Assembly: GCF_004349355.1 (NCBI RefSeq)
Contig: NZ_SMFK01000023.1
Span: 1-45,650 of the forward strand
Source of the DNA: Flavobacterium cellulosilyticum
GTDB taxonomy: Bacteria > Bacteroidota > Bacteroidia > Flavobacteriales > Flavobacteriaceae
Reading direction: 5' to 3'
Length of the DNA stretch: 45,650 nt
Positions within the stretch are counted from its first letter, which is position 1. Each line of letters begins with the position of its first letter. Position numbers and translations under genes: made by a program. Under the pieces are notes generated by a model. That model was not told the origin of the DNA and ran no database searches. It saw nothing but the letters and a program-made list of their open reading frames with translations. Below, piece by piece: positions 15,963 to 24,307 of this stretch.

Positions 15963-17318
15963 ATGAAAATCAAATTCATCGGAGGAGCAGGGACAGTAAC
16001 GGGTTCTAAAACTTTAATTGAAAGTAATGGAATAAGGATTTTAATCGATTGCGGACAATTTCAAGGTGTTAAAACGTTAAGGGAGCTCAATTGGGAACTA
16101 TTGCCTGTTTTGCCTTCGACGATTGATTTTGTGCTTTTAACGCACGGTCACCTTGATCATTGTGGTTGGCTTCCACGACTAGTTAATCAAGGGTTTAAAG
16201 GGAAAATATACTGTACCAGTCCAACAAAAGATATTGCAAAACTAATACTTTTAGACAGTGCGAAAATCCAAGAAGAAGAAGCAAATAAGGCTAATAAAGA
16301 ACATTATTCCAAACACGAAATCGCCGAGCCACTTTATACGGTGTTGCAAGCAGAAAAAGTTTTACCTCATTTTAGAGTGATTAAACCCAACGAACAAATT
16401 GTTTTGGATCCCGAAATTACGGCTGTTTTTTCAAATTCCGGTCACATCATTGGAGCTTGTAGTATTGAGTTATGTCTTGAAAATAAAATATTAGTTTTTT
16501 CTGGTGATATTGGACGAGACAACGATGTATTAATGTACCCGCCAACAAAACCCGTAAGAGGCGATTATATTTTTTTAGAAAGTACTTACGGTGATCGTCT
16601 GCATCCGCAAACGGATGTAAAAGAGGAACTTGAAAAGTATATAAACAATACTGTTAATAATGGAGGTACAATCATCATTCCGAGTTTTGCAGTCGAAAGG
16701 GCACAATCTGTAATGTATTTGCTTTGGCAATTGAAAGTAGAAGGTAGAATTCCTGAGATCCCTTATGTCATTGACACGCCAATGGGAATTAGTGCTTTGG
16801 AAATTTTTGCCAATAATCAAAAATGGCATAAATTGCCAGAACAAGAATATGTGGCCATGTGTGCCATGTTTACGTTGATTTCAGATTATAGTGAAACAAT
16901 TGAAACTATTTATAATAAGCAACCCAAAGTTATTATCGCTGCAAGTGGAATGATAACTGGAGGAAGAGTTTTAAGTTATTTAGAACGTTATATTGGCATG
17001 CCAGAAACCACTGTTATCATCATAGGGTATCAGGCCGAAGGAACTCGAGGAAGGAAATTATTAGAAGGTGCTTCTGATATAAAAATATATGGAAAACAAT
17101 ATGAGGTTAAAGCAAATATCAATGAAATAGAAGGCTTATCAGCCCACGGAGATCAAAATGATTTGCTCAATTGGCTTTCGCAATTGCAAAACAAACCATC
17201 AAAAGTATTTTTAGTACATGGAGAAAATGAAGCTTTAAAAGTGCTTAGTGAAAAAATCAATGAAAAGTATCACTTTGAGTGCATCATTCCGTTAATGGGT
17301 CAAGAGTTTGACTTATAG
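15963..17318 (+). CDS. Metallo-beta-lactamase/beta-CASP RNase-like hydrolase
   Basis: This 451-aa protein has the zinc motif HGHLDH (61-66), further metal ligands in NSGHIIGACSI and SGDIGRDN, and then a beta-CASP insert (TYGDRLHP to about residue 380). The C-terminal EGLSAHGDQNDLLNW and VFLVHGENEAL complete the RNA-metabolising beta-CASP type (Pfam RMMBL). Bacterial relatives resemble CPSF-73/Ysh1 and are thought to be RNA endo- or exonucleases. It acts in the cytoplasm. It follows the ATP-cone nuclease gene after 35 bp. Confidence 0.93.
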   Translation: MKIKFIGGAGTVTGSKTLIESNGIRILIDCGQFQGVKTLRELNWELLPVLPSTIDFVLLTHGHLDHCGWLPRLVNQGFKGKIYCTSPTKDIAKLILLDSAKIQEEEANKANKEHYSKHEIAEPLYTVLQAEKVLPHFRVIKPNEQIVLDPEITAVFSNSGHIIGACSIELCLENKILVFSGDIGRDNDVLMYPPTKPVRGDYIFLESTYGDRLHPQTDVKEELEKYINNTVNNGGTIIIPSFAVERAQSVMYLLWQLKVEGRIPEIPYVIDTPMGISALEIFANNQKWHKLPEQEYVAMCAMFTLISDYSETIETIYNKQPKVIIAASGMITGGRVLSYLERYIGMPETTVIIIGYQAEGTRGRKLLEGASDIKIYGKQYEVKANINEIEGLSAHGDQNDLLNWLSQLQNKPSKVFLVHGENEALKVLSEKINEKYHFECIIPLMGQEFDL

Positions 17319-17447
17319 AAATATCATGTAATTGCTCGTTTAATGTATTAAATTTTTATTAAAAAAGGCGAAATCCAATTTCTTAATAGTGGTGTTTTGC
17401 TAAATTATAATTACTTTCACAGCCTAAACATATTTTAATAAAATTCT

Positions 17448-18122
17448 ATGAATAATTTCGACTGGTCTCAATTAATTAACCCTGAGTTTTATATTTTAAT
17501 GGAATTAGGTGGAATTAAAATAGGATTGTTAGTTATCCTTTTTATAATTTTTGCTGAAACAGGTTTGTTTGCTGGTTTTTTCCTTCCTGGAGACAGCCTT
17601 TTGTTTTTAGCGGGTATTTATAGCGAATTATTGACGCAACAAATTTCAGTTGGGAGTGATTTTGTTAACGTAGTTTTTTTGGCGTCAATGGTTTCATTGG
17701 CCGGTATATTGGGTAATATGGTTGGCTATTGGTTCGGAGTAAAAGGTGGGTCATACCTGTATAATAAAAAAGACACCTTTTGGTTTAAAGAAAAATACCT
17801 TTTGCAATCCAGGGATTTTTTCGATAAATATGGAGGGAAAGCAATAATATTTGCGCGATTCTTGCCTATTTTTAGAACTTTTGCACCTATAGTTGCCGGA
17901 ATAGCATCAATGGATAAAAAGAAGTTTATGTTCAATAATATAATAGGTTCAGTTCTTTGGTCTTTTAGTATGATTCTTTCTGGACATTATTTATCAGCAC
18001 TTTTTATGGATAAATTCAATATCGATTTAAAATCACATATCGAATATATTGTCATAATAATTGTTCTAATTACTACAGTTCCTGTAATTTGGAAACTTTT
18101 AAAGAAAAGAGTACATATATAA
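17448..18122 (+). CDS. DedA-family membrane protein
   Basis: This 224-aa inner-membrane protein is of the DedA/SNARE-associated fold. Family marks are FFLPGDSLLFLAGI in the first re-entrant region and ARFLPIFRTFAPIVAGIASM in the second, with five or so hydrophobic segments. Family members include undecaprenyl-phosphate and phospholipid translocases. The exact substrate here is not known. It is transcribed alone with a terminator 22 bp after the stop. Confidence 0.93.
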   Translation: MNNFDWSQLINPEFYILMELGGIKIGLLVILFIIFAETGLFAGFFLPGDSLLFLAGIYSELLTQQISVGSDFVNVVFLASMVSLAGILGNMVGYWFGVKGGSYLYNKKDTFWFKEKYLLQSRDFFDKYGGKAIIFARFLPIFRTFAPIVAGIASMDKKKFMFNNIIGSVLWSFSMILSGHYLSALFMDKFNIDLKSHIEYIVIIIVLITTVPVIWKLLKKRVHI

Positions 18123-18144
18123 TCTATCCTGTATTATAAATTTA

Positions 18145-18175
18145 AAACCGTTGACTTACGTCAGCGGTTTTTTTG
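18145..18175 (+). terminator. dedA terminator
   Basis: The arms aaaccgttgac and gtcagcggttt form an 11-bp stem with one G-T pair and a four-base loop, followed by a T-run. Confidence 0.85.
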
Positions 18176-18231
18176 TGCTTTAGACTTTTTTGAAGCTTCG
18201 TGTCTTTCAGGCTATCCCTTATATTTCTGAT

Positions 18232-18271
18232 AAAAAAAAAGTTGTCCAAAAATTACTTTTTGGACAACTTT
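18232..18271 (-). terminator. groEL terminator
   Basis: The arms gttgtccaaaaa and tttttggacaac form a long stem 29 bp after the groEL stop, with a nine-A run on the left that is the U-run of the minus-strand transcript. Confidence 0.85.
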
Positions 18272-18296
18272 ATAAAATATATACAGTAAGAGGATT

Positions 18297-19925
18297 TTAC
18301 ATCATTCCTGGCATACCTCCACCCATTGGGTTTCCAGCTCCGCCTTCTTCTTTAATGTCAATTAATGCACATTCAGTAGTCAATATCATTCCAGCTACCG
18401 AAGAAGCGTTTTCTAATGCAATACGAGTTACTTTTTTAGGATCGATAATTCCAGCTTTTAGCATATCTACATATTCGTCAGTTTTTGCATTATAGCCATA
18501 ATCGCCTTTTCCTTCGGCAACTTTTGCTACAACAACAGAACCTTCTAAACCTGCATTTTCAACAATCGTTCTCAATGGAGATTCAACTGCGCGTGATATT
18601 ATTTGAATTCCAGTTGCTTCGTCTGCATTGTCCGCTTTTAAAGCTGCAAGAGCGTTTTTAGCTCTCAATAATGCTACTCCACCACCAGCTACAATTCCTT
18701 CTTCGACTGCAGCACGAGTTGCGTGAAGCGCATCGTCAACACGGTCTTTTTTCTCTTTCATTTCTACTTCAGAAGCAGCACCAACATAAAGTACAGCAAC
18801 ACCGCCAGCTAATTTAGCCAAACGCTCTTGTAATTTTTCTTTGTCATAATCAGAAGTGGTAGCTTCCATTTGACCTTTGATTTGGTTCACACGATTTTTA
18901 ATCATATCCGCTTCACCAGCACCACTTACAATCGTAGTGTTGTCTTTATCGATAGTTACTCTCTTTGCAGTTCCTAACATTTCGATTGTAGTGTTTTCTA
19001 AAGTATACCCTCTTTCTTCAGAGATTACAATTCCTCCAGTCAAAATAGCGATGTCTTCTAACATTGCTTTTCTTCTGTCGCCAAAACCTGGTGCTTTTAC
19101 AGCCGCGATTTTTAAAGCGCCACGTAATTTATTTACAACTAATGTTGATAAAGCTTCGCCATCTACATCTTCTGCAATAATCAATAATGGTTTTCCTGAT
19201 TGTGCTACTGGTTCTAAAACCGGAAGTAATTCTTTTAATGAAGATACTTTTTTATCATATAAAAGGATGTAAGGACTTTCAAGTTCCACTTCCATTTTTT
19301 CTGGATTGGTAACAAAATACGGAGAAAGATATCCTCGGTCAAATTGCATTCCTTCAACAACGTCTACATAAGTGTCAGTTCCTTTTGCTTCTTCAACAGT
19401 GATAACACCTTCTTTTCCTACTTTTGCGAAAGCATTAGCAATCAATTCACCAATTATTTCGTCATTGTTTGCAGAAATAGAAGCAATTTGTTTTATTTTT
19501 TCAGAATCACTTCCTACTACTTTAGCTTGTTTGGCTAAGTCGGCAACAATAGCTTCAACCGCTTTGTCAATTCCTCTTTTCAAATCCATTGGATTTGCTC
19601 CTGCAGCAACGTTTTTCAAACCTTCTTTTACGATAGCTTGTGCTAAAACGGTAGCAGTTGTAGTCCCGTCTCCTGCTAAATCATTGGTTTTTGAAGCTAC
19701 TTCTTTTACCATTTGAGCACCCATATTTTCTAATGGGTCCTTCAATTCGATTTCTTTTGCAACAGTAACTCCATCTTTAGTAACTGTTGGTCCACCAAAA
19801 GTTTTTCCAATTATTACATTACGACCTTTTGGTCCTAGTGTTACTTTTACTGCGTTTGCTAGTGCATCTACGCCACGCTTTAATCCGTCACGTGCTTCAA
19901 TATCAAATTTTATATCTTTTGCCAT
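18297..19925 (-). CDS. groEL: Chaperonin GroEL
   Basis: This 542-aa 60-kDa chaperonin forms the double ring that folds proteins with GroES and ATP. The sequence is full length and canonical: DGVTVAKEIELKDPLENMGA, AGDGTTTATVLAQAI, GFGDRRKAMLEDIAILTGG and the Gly/Met tail GGGMPGMM. It lies 99 bp after groES in one operon. No CIRCE element was found ahead of the pair, so HrcA control is not supported here. Confidence 0.99.
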   Translation of the reverse strand: MAKDIKFDIEARDGLKRGVDALANAVKVTLGPKGRNVIIGKTFGGPTVTKDGVTVAKEIELKDPLENMGAQMVKEVASKTNDLAGDGTTTATVLAQAIVKEGLKNVAAGANPMDLKRGIDKAVEAIVADLAKQAKVVGSDSEKIKQIASISANNDEIIGELIANAFAKVGKEGVITVEEAKGTDTYVDVVEGMQFDRGYLSPYFVTNPEKMEVELESPYILLYDKKVSSLKELLPVLEPVAQSGKPLLIIAEDVDGEALSTLVVNKLRGALKIAAVKAPGFGDRRKAMLEDIAILTGGIVISEERGYTLENTTIEMLGTAKRVTIDKDNTTIVSGAGEADMIKNRVNQIKGQMEATTSDYDKEKLQERLAKLAGGVAVLYVGAASEVEMKEKKDRVDDALHATRAAVEEGIVAGGGVALLRAKNALAALKADNADEATGIQIISRAVESPLRTIVENAGLEGSVVVAKVAEGKGDYGYNAKTDEYVDMLKAGIIDPKKVTRIALENASSVAGMILTTECALIDIKEEGGAGNPMGGGMPGMM

Positions 19926-20024
19926 TTTAATTTTATTAATTTAATTGTTTAAAGTTTAAAAGTTGTTCTAGAAGAACTGTAATTCTTTAATCTTAATACT
20001 TAATTCTTTGTTTTTTATTCTTTT

Positions 20025-20300
20025 TTAGATTATTGCAAGAATATCGTCTTCACGCATGATCAAATAATCTTTTCCTTCTAATTTCAATTCAGTTCCAGCG
20101 TATTTACCATAAAGAACAGTATCGCCAATTTTTACAGTCATTTCATGTTCTTTTGTTCCTTTTCCAACAGCAACAACAGTTCCTTTTTGTGGTTTTTCTT
20201 TAGCAGTATCAGGAATGAAAATTCCAGATGCGGTTTTAGTTTCAGCAGCAGCTGGTTCGATAAGTACACGATCGGAAAGAGGTTTAATATTTAAAGCCAT
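20025..20300 (-). CDS. groES: Co-chaperonin GroES
   Basis: This 91-aa heptameric lid of the GroEL cage includes the opening block KPLSDRVLIEPAA, the mobile-loop region ETKTASGIFIPDTA and the closing YLIMREDDILAII. It is the first gene of the groES-groEL operon, downstream of secG with a hairpin between. No CIRCE repeat lies in 20301-20434. Confidence 0.99.
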   Translation of the reverse strand: MALNIKPLSDRVLIEPAAAETKTASGIFIPDTAKEKPQKGTVVAVGKGTKEHEMTVKIGDTVLYGKYAGTELKLEGKDYLIMREDDILAII

Positions 20301-20387
20301 AATAATATGTTTTTATGTAGTTAATTTGATTAAAATTTATGTCAGTAATTATGCCATTAAGCCAAAACTGACAATATTTGTTATGCA

Positions 20388-20415
20388 AAATGCCAGCATT
20401 GTCAGGCTGGCATTT
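20388..20415 (-). terminator. Hairpin after secG
   Basis: The 10-bp arms aaatgccagc and gctggcattt around an eight-base loop lie 20 bp after the secG stop. The T-run is short, so it may be a weak terminator separating the secG unit from groES-groEL. Confidence 0.6.
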
Positions 20416-20434
20416 GATAGTATAAGAATATAAA

Positions 20435-20770
20435 TTATTTAGCTGGAGTTGTACCAGTAGGTGCAGTTTGCACAGGTGTTACAGGTGCTGGTGCAGCAGT
20501 TGAAGTTTTATCTATAATTTTAGAATCGGTATCGCTTAATGATCCACCAAAACTTAAGCTCGAAAGTAAAATAAGTGCTATCAATACTGCGGCTAGAGTC
20601 CAAGTACTTTTATCTAAAAAGTCAGTTGTTTTTTGTACTCCACCTATTTGTGTAGAACCACCTAAAGTAGAGGATAATCCACCACCTTTAGGGTTTTGAA
20701 CCATAATTACTACAATCAATAGAAAGCAAACTATTGTTATTAAAACTAAAAAAATTGAAAATGTGCTCAT
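20435..20770 (-). CDS. secG: Preprotein translocase subunit SecG
   Basis: This 111-aa two-helix subunit belongs to the SecYEG channel. The first helix (about 4-24) is followed by the signature VQNPKGGGLSSTLGG, a second helix (about 51-70), and a Thr/Pro/Ala-rich tail common in Bacteroidota. It is the last gene of a minus-strand run, 5 bp after the TPR gene. Confidence 0.95.
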   Translation of the reverse strand: MSTFSIFLVLITIVCFLLIVVIMVQNPKGGGLSSTLGGSTQIGGVQKTTDFLDKSTWTLAAVLIALILLSSLSFGGSLSDTDSKIIDKTSTAAPAPVTPVQTAPTGTTPAK

Positions 20771-20775
20771 TGTTA

Positions 20776-21627
20776 TTATTTGTTATTTTGTTGTAAAATC
20801 TTAATATCCGAGATACGGTCTGCAAAGAAACTACTTTTTTCTGGATATTTCAAAATTAATATCTCATAAGCTTGTATCGCTTTTAGATATTTTTTTTGTT
20901 CTAAATATACTCTTGCCAAAGTTTCGGTCATTAAGTATGAGTGGTCTGTTTTGTTGATCTCGAATTGAGTAGATGTAGTTGCTCCTTGCTTTATAGGTGG
21001 AATTTTTGGACTAGTTTGGATAAATTTGTCGATTAAGTCTAACTTTTTCTTTTTTTCTTCATCAATAATTGGTGTTGTTGATTCGGAAATTGTTTCATTA
21101 GAGCGGTCAATAGGTTGGGTTCTGGATAGTTGAAGCCATTCTTGGAAGGAATGTTTTTCGTTAACAGAAAAATCCAGAGGTTTTCCAATTTCCAATTTTT
21201 CAACGGCTGATTTAGTAGTTTCATCAACTTCAATTTGCGAAGCACTTTTTATTGATGTAATGATAGACTCCTCTATTGTATTGACTTTTTGTGCTAGTTT
21301 AATTTCAGGTTGAAGTACTTCATAACCAAAAACACTAATGTCAAGAAGTTCTAGTATTTTTTTGTCATACAAGCCTTTTTGAATGGCTACAAAAGTATCT
21401 GAAGTGATGAAATCAAATAAAACGGTTCTGTCAGTAGTATGAGATGCAGTAACTTTTAAAGCGTAATTATATTTAAAGCTATTTTGATTGTAAAGTCCTT
21501 TCAGCCGTAAAGCTCGAGCGCTTTGAAAATAAGGGAAATCATACAGTACATTACTTAAGTCATCAGTTTGCTTCTCGTTGATAGCATCTGGTTTATTAAT
21601 TAAATAGGTATAATCGGTTAGGTTCAT
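20776..21627 (-). CDS. Hypothetical protein with C-terminal TPR
   Basis: This 283-aa cytoplasmic-looking protein has no signal peptide. The N-terminal half (YPYFQ-like DFPYFQSARALRLKGL and an FDFITSD segment) is conserved in Bacteroidota between lptE and secG but of unknown role. The C terminus (about 230-283; SYLMTETLARVYLEQKKYLKAIQAY) holds one or two TPR units, suggesting a binding role. It sits between lptE and secG, both envelope-biogenesis genes, which hints at a link but proves nothing. Confidence 0.85.
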   Translation of the reverse strand: MNLTDYTYLINKPDAINEKQTDDLSNVLYDFPYFQSARALRLKGLYNQNSFKYNYALKVTASHTTDRTVLFDFITSDTFVAIQKGLYDKKILELLDISVFGYEVLQPEIKLAQKVNTIEESIITSIKSASQIEVDETTKSAVEKLEIGKPLDFSVNEKHSFQEWLQLSRTQPIDRSNETISESTTPIIDEEKKKKLDLIDKFIQTSPKIPPIKQGATTSTQFEINKTDHSYLMTETLARVYLEQKKYLKAIQAYEILILKYPEKSSFFADRISDIKILQQNNK

Positions 21628-21631
21628 TTAA

Positions 21632-21697
21632 GTTTAATTGTTTAACTGGTTAATCGGTTCGCAGTTTATTGGTTTAAACGTTTAACCGATTAAACAA
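21632..21697. repeat. Intergenic GTTTAAC/GGTTAAT repeats
   Basis: The 66 bp between the TPR gene and lptE are made of short related words (gtttaa, ggttaa, aaccga, ttaaac) in both orientations, including gtttaaac and gtttaaccgattaaac. It can fold into alternative weak hairpins. It lies inside an operon-like run and has no coding potential. Confidence 0.5.
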
Positions 21698-21709
21698 ATA
21701 ATCATTTTT

Positions 21710-22213
21710 TTACCATTTAGCAAGTGAGTCATTAAAAATATTTTGTGTTATTCTTTCGAATATTTCTTTTATTGCTTTATCTAAAGTCGATCCAGTAAGT
21801 TGAGAAGCTGCAGGATAATCATAATAGAAACTAAATTGTCTCTCAAAATTGTCCGCTTCTTTGTTTTTGTTTGTAAATCGAACGTTTACTCTAATTGTCA
21901 ATCTGTTTTGTGAAGCTTGTTGATCAGCAGTCGCCGTCATTGGGCTAATTCTGTAATCGGTAATTTCGCCATCATAAGTCAAATCACCACCATTTTTCAC
22001 AAAATTTAAATTGGTTTGATTTCGAATGATGTCTTGTAAAGCAAGGGTAAATGTCCTGTCAATTCCAGGTTCAATTAAATCTGAATTGTTTGGAAAAAAG
22101 TTTACTTGAAAAGTTTTAGCGTCTATTTTCCCTGTTCCAGTAAAGTTGTAAACCGAGCAACTATTGACACTCAATAGGATTATTGCAAGAAGAATAAGTT
22201 TTATATATTTCAT
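21710..22213 (-). CDS. lptE: LptE-family outer-membrane LPS assembly lipoprotein
   Basis: This 167-aa lipoprotein has the signal MKYIKLILLAIILLSVNSC, with Cys19 as the lipidated residue. The mature part matches the Bacteroidota LptE family, with VYNFTGTGKIDAKTFQVNFF near the start and FYDYPAASQL later. LptE plugs the LptD barrel that inserts lipopolysaccharide. It is placed between the sigma-54 activator and the TPR/secG pair. Confidence 0.9.
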   Translation of the reverse strand: MKYIKLILLAIILLSVNSCSVYNFTGTGKIDAKTFQVNFFPNNSDLIEPGIDRTFTLALQDIIRNQTNLNFVKNGGDLTYDGEITDYRISPMTATADQQASQNRLTIRVNVRFTNKNKEADNFERQFSFYYDYPAASQLTGSTLDKAIKEIFERITQNIFNDSLAKW

Positions 22214-22313
22214 TTTCTATTTTAATAATAGCTTCGCCATAACGCTAATGCTTGGTTCAAAGATATTCTTTTTCAATTGAATTATTTGAGTCTTGGGGCT
22301 TTTCGGGTAAAAA

Positions 22314-23582
22314 CTACAAATCAAATTGTTTTATTTTTCGGTATAAAGTTCTCTCGGAGATGCCTAATTCATCCGCTGCAGCTTTTCGTTTTCCTTTGTT
22401 TTTTTCTAAAGATTTTTTGATCATTTCAATTTCTCTTTGTTCTAATTTTAGAATTTCTTCTTCCTCAACAGTTTCTGCAAATTGGTAATTATCTTCAGGT
22501 TCCTGATAATTAATGTTATTATTTTGACTGCTTATTAAACTAGTAATTGGTGCTTCATTTGAAGTTTCTTCAAAATCTATTTCACTCTCATCTTCGTTTG
22601 AACCATATATTTTTTGAATGAGATTTGGATTAATGTCTTGTGTTTTTGCAGAACCATTTTTCATTAATTCTAAAGTCAGTTTTTTCAAGTCGTTCAAGTC
22701 ACTTTTCATATCAAATAGCACTTTGTACAAAATGTCTCTTTCAGTACTAAAGTCGTTTTTGCTTTTTTCGCCCTTAATTACAGATGGTAAATTAGACCCT
22801 TCAGTAGGTAAATAGGATTGTAAAGTGGCAACAGTTATATCTCTTGTAGTTTCTAAAACTGAGATTTGTTCGGCTACATTTCGCAACTGACGAATGTTTC
22901 CACTCCAACGGAATTTTTGTAACAATTGCACGGCATTATCATCCAGTTTAATAGGAGGCATTTTATATTTGTGTGCAAAATCAGCTGCAAATTTTCGAAA
23001 TAACAAATGAATATCCTCTTTTCTGTCTCGCAATGGAGGCAGAGTTATATCTACAGTACTCAAACGATAATACAAATCTTCACGGAATTTTCCTTTTTCG
23101 ATGGCTTCGAATAAATTAACATTTGTAGCGGCTACAATTCGAACATCGGTTTTTTGTACTTGTGATGAACCTACTTTTATAAACTCGCCATTTTCTAATA
23201 TACGTAGCAAACGAACTTGGGTAGTCAACGGTAATTCGCCCACTTCGTCAAGAAAAATAGTTCCGCCACTGGCTACTTCAAAATAACCTTCACGCGTAGA
23301 TGTTGCCCCTGTAAAAGCACCTTTTTCATGCCCAAATAATTCGCTGTCGATAGTTCCTTCTGGAATAGCACCACAGTTTACAGCAATGTATTTTCCGTGT
23401 TTTCTATGCGAAAGCGAATGTATGATTTTAGGAATGCTTTCCTTACCAACACCACTTTCACCAACAACCAAAACAGAAATGTCCGTTGGCGCTACCTGAA
23501 TGGCTTTTTCTATCGCACGATTGAGTTTCGGATCATTTCCGATAATTTCAAATCGTTGTTTTATTGATTGAACTGTTTCCAT
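22314..23582 (-). CDS. Sigma-54-dependent transcriptional activator (no receiver domain)
   Basis: This 422-aa AAA+ activator of RpoN RNA polymerase begins directly with the ATPase domain: Walker A GESGVGKE (41-48), GAFTGA (88-93, contacts sigma-54) and Walker B FLDEV (110-114). A Fis-type helix-turn-helix closes the protein (RKAAADELGISERTLYRKI). Between them lies an acidic variable linker (about 260-365). No N-terminal receiver, PAS or GAF domain exists, so activity is probably set by level or a partner. It lies in the miaB-to-secG run. Confidence 0.95.
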   Translation of the reverse strand: METVQSIKQRFEIIGNDPKLNRAIEKAIQVAPTDISVLVVGESGVGKESIPKIIHSLSHRKHGKYIAVNCGAIPEGTIDSELFGHEKGAFTGATSTREGYFEVASGGTIFLDEVGELPLTTQVRLLRILENGEFIKVGSSQVQKTDVRIVAATNVNLFEAIEKGKFREDLYYRLSTVDITLPPLRDRKEDIHLLFRKFAADFAHKYKMPPIKLDDNAVQLLQKFRWSGNIRQLRNVAEQISVLETTRDITVATLQSYLPTEGSNLPSVIKGEKSKNDFSTERDILYKVLFDMKSDLNDLKKLTLELMKNGSAKTQDINPNLIQKIYGSNEDESEIDFEETSNEAPITSLISSQNNNINYQEPEDNYQFAETVEEEEILKLEQREIEMIKKSLEKNKGKRKAAADELGISERTLYRKIKQFDL

Positions 23583-23662
23583 GTTCTCTATTTTGTTTAA
23601 GGTTTTATTTATTTAAGGTTTATAATGTATTAAGAACATATGACCTTAAACTTTAGATCCTT

Positions 23663-23809
23663 TTATTTTTTTGTATTTGTCAATGTATCTTTTGCAACAG
23701 TGATTTGCTCTACTTTGTGTTTTGGAAAATACGTTCTAATGATATAGAATGTTCCTCCAAACCCTATGATGAAAGTTGCGATAACGATAAGTAATTGTTT
23801 TTTGGTCAT
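23663..23809 (-). CDS. Small single-helix membrane protein (48 aa)
   Basis: This short gene starts with TKKQLLIVIATFIIGFGGTF after its Met. That is a short basic N terminus and one membrane helix (about 5-25), followed by a charged tail ending in TNTKK. It has an ATG at 23809, a stop at 23663 and no overlap with other genes. It lies between the inserted GxxExxY element and the sigma-54 activator. I do not know its function; size and topology suggest a small inner-membrane factor. Confidence 0.6.
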   Translation of the reverse strand: MTKKQLLIVIATFIIGFGGTFYIIRTYFPKHKVEQITVAKDTLTNTKK

Positions 23810-23821
23810 TTTTATTTTTTT

Positions 23822-24300
23822 TACCACAAATTACACGAATTTTCACAAATTATTTTATATGATTAATCGTTTATGAGTGAGTGATTTATTTTGAAAATTA
23901 GCAATAATTCCAATCTGAGAACTTGCAAGTTTTATATAATTTAACGTTTGTGCAAGGTGTTCATTGTTGATTTCTTTGACGGTTTTTACTTCTAAAATTA
24001 TCTCGTCATATATTATGAAATCTGCATAAAATTTATGGGGAAGTATATTTCCTTTATATTCAATTGAAAATTCTTTTTCTCTTTCAAAAGGAATGTTTTT
24101 ATTTTTAAATTCAATTTCTAAAGCATCTTTATAAACGATTTCCAATAATCCAGGTCCTAAAATTCGATGAACTTCCATACAAATACCAATGATGATATAA
24201 TTTTCTTCTTGTTTGTAATATTCCATAAATTATACTTAGTTTAATTTGGGAAAACAAAATGTAAAATTTTAATTTGTGAAAATTCGTGTAATTTGTGGTA
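23822..24300. mobile_element. Single-gene element framed by 31-bp perfect inverted repeats
   Basis: The left end (23822-23852) and right end (24270-24300) are exact reverse complements over 31 bp, with core accacaaattacacgaatt. A T-run lies outside the left end and an A-run outside the right. Only the GxxExxY gene is inside, its stop two bases from the left repeat. The unit sits exactly between the miaB stop (24308) and the start of the 48-aa gene, splitting what looks like an operon. No transposase is present, so it would have to move through an outside factor or an activity of its own protein. Confidence 0.75.
23855..24226 (-). CDS. GxxExxY family protein (nuclease-like)
   Basis: This 123-aa protein carries the family signature Gly26-x-x-Glu29-x-x-Tyr32 in GPGLLEIVY. 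Downstream the residues Asp69 (FYADFIIYD), Glu79 and Lys81 (ILEVKTV) form a PD-(D/E)XK-like nuclease core, and the Gln/Asn-rich HLAQTLNYIKLA helix follows. Function is not established for this widespread family, which is patchily distributed and often multi-copy. Here it is the only gene between a pair of inverted repeats. Confidence 0.9.
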   Translation of the reverse strand: MEYYKQEENYIIIGICMEVHRILGPGLLEIVYKDALEIEFKNKNIPFEREKEFSIEYKGNILPHKFYADFIIYDEIILEVKTVKEINNEHLAQTLNYIKLASSQIGIIANFQNKSLTHKRLII

Positions 24301-24307
24301 GAAAAAC

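Noticed and set aside
18877..19716. Long plus-strand open frames opposite groEL
   Set aside because: They are antisense shadows of a highly conserved gene, with biased composition and no family match.
20301..20434. CIRCE/HrcA operator ahead of groES
   Set aside because: No TTAGCACTC-N9-GAGTGCTAA-like pair is present. The only inverted repeat there is better placed as the secG terminator.
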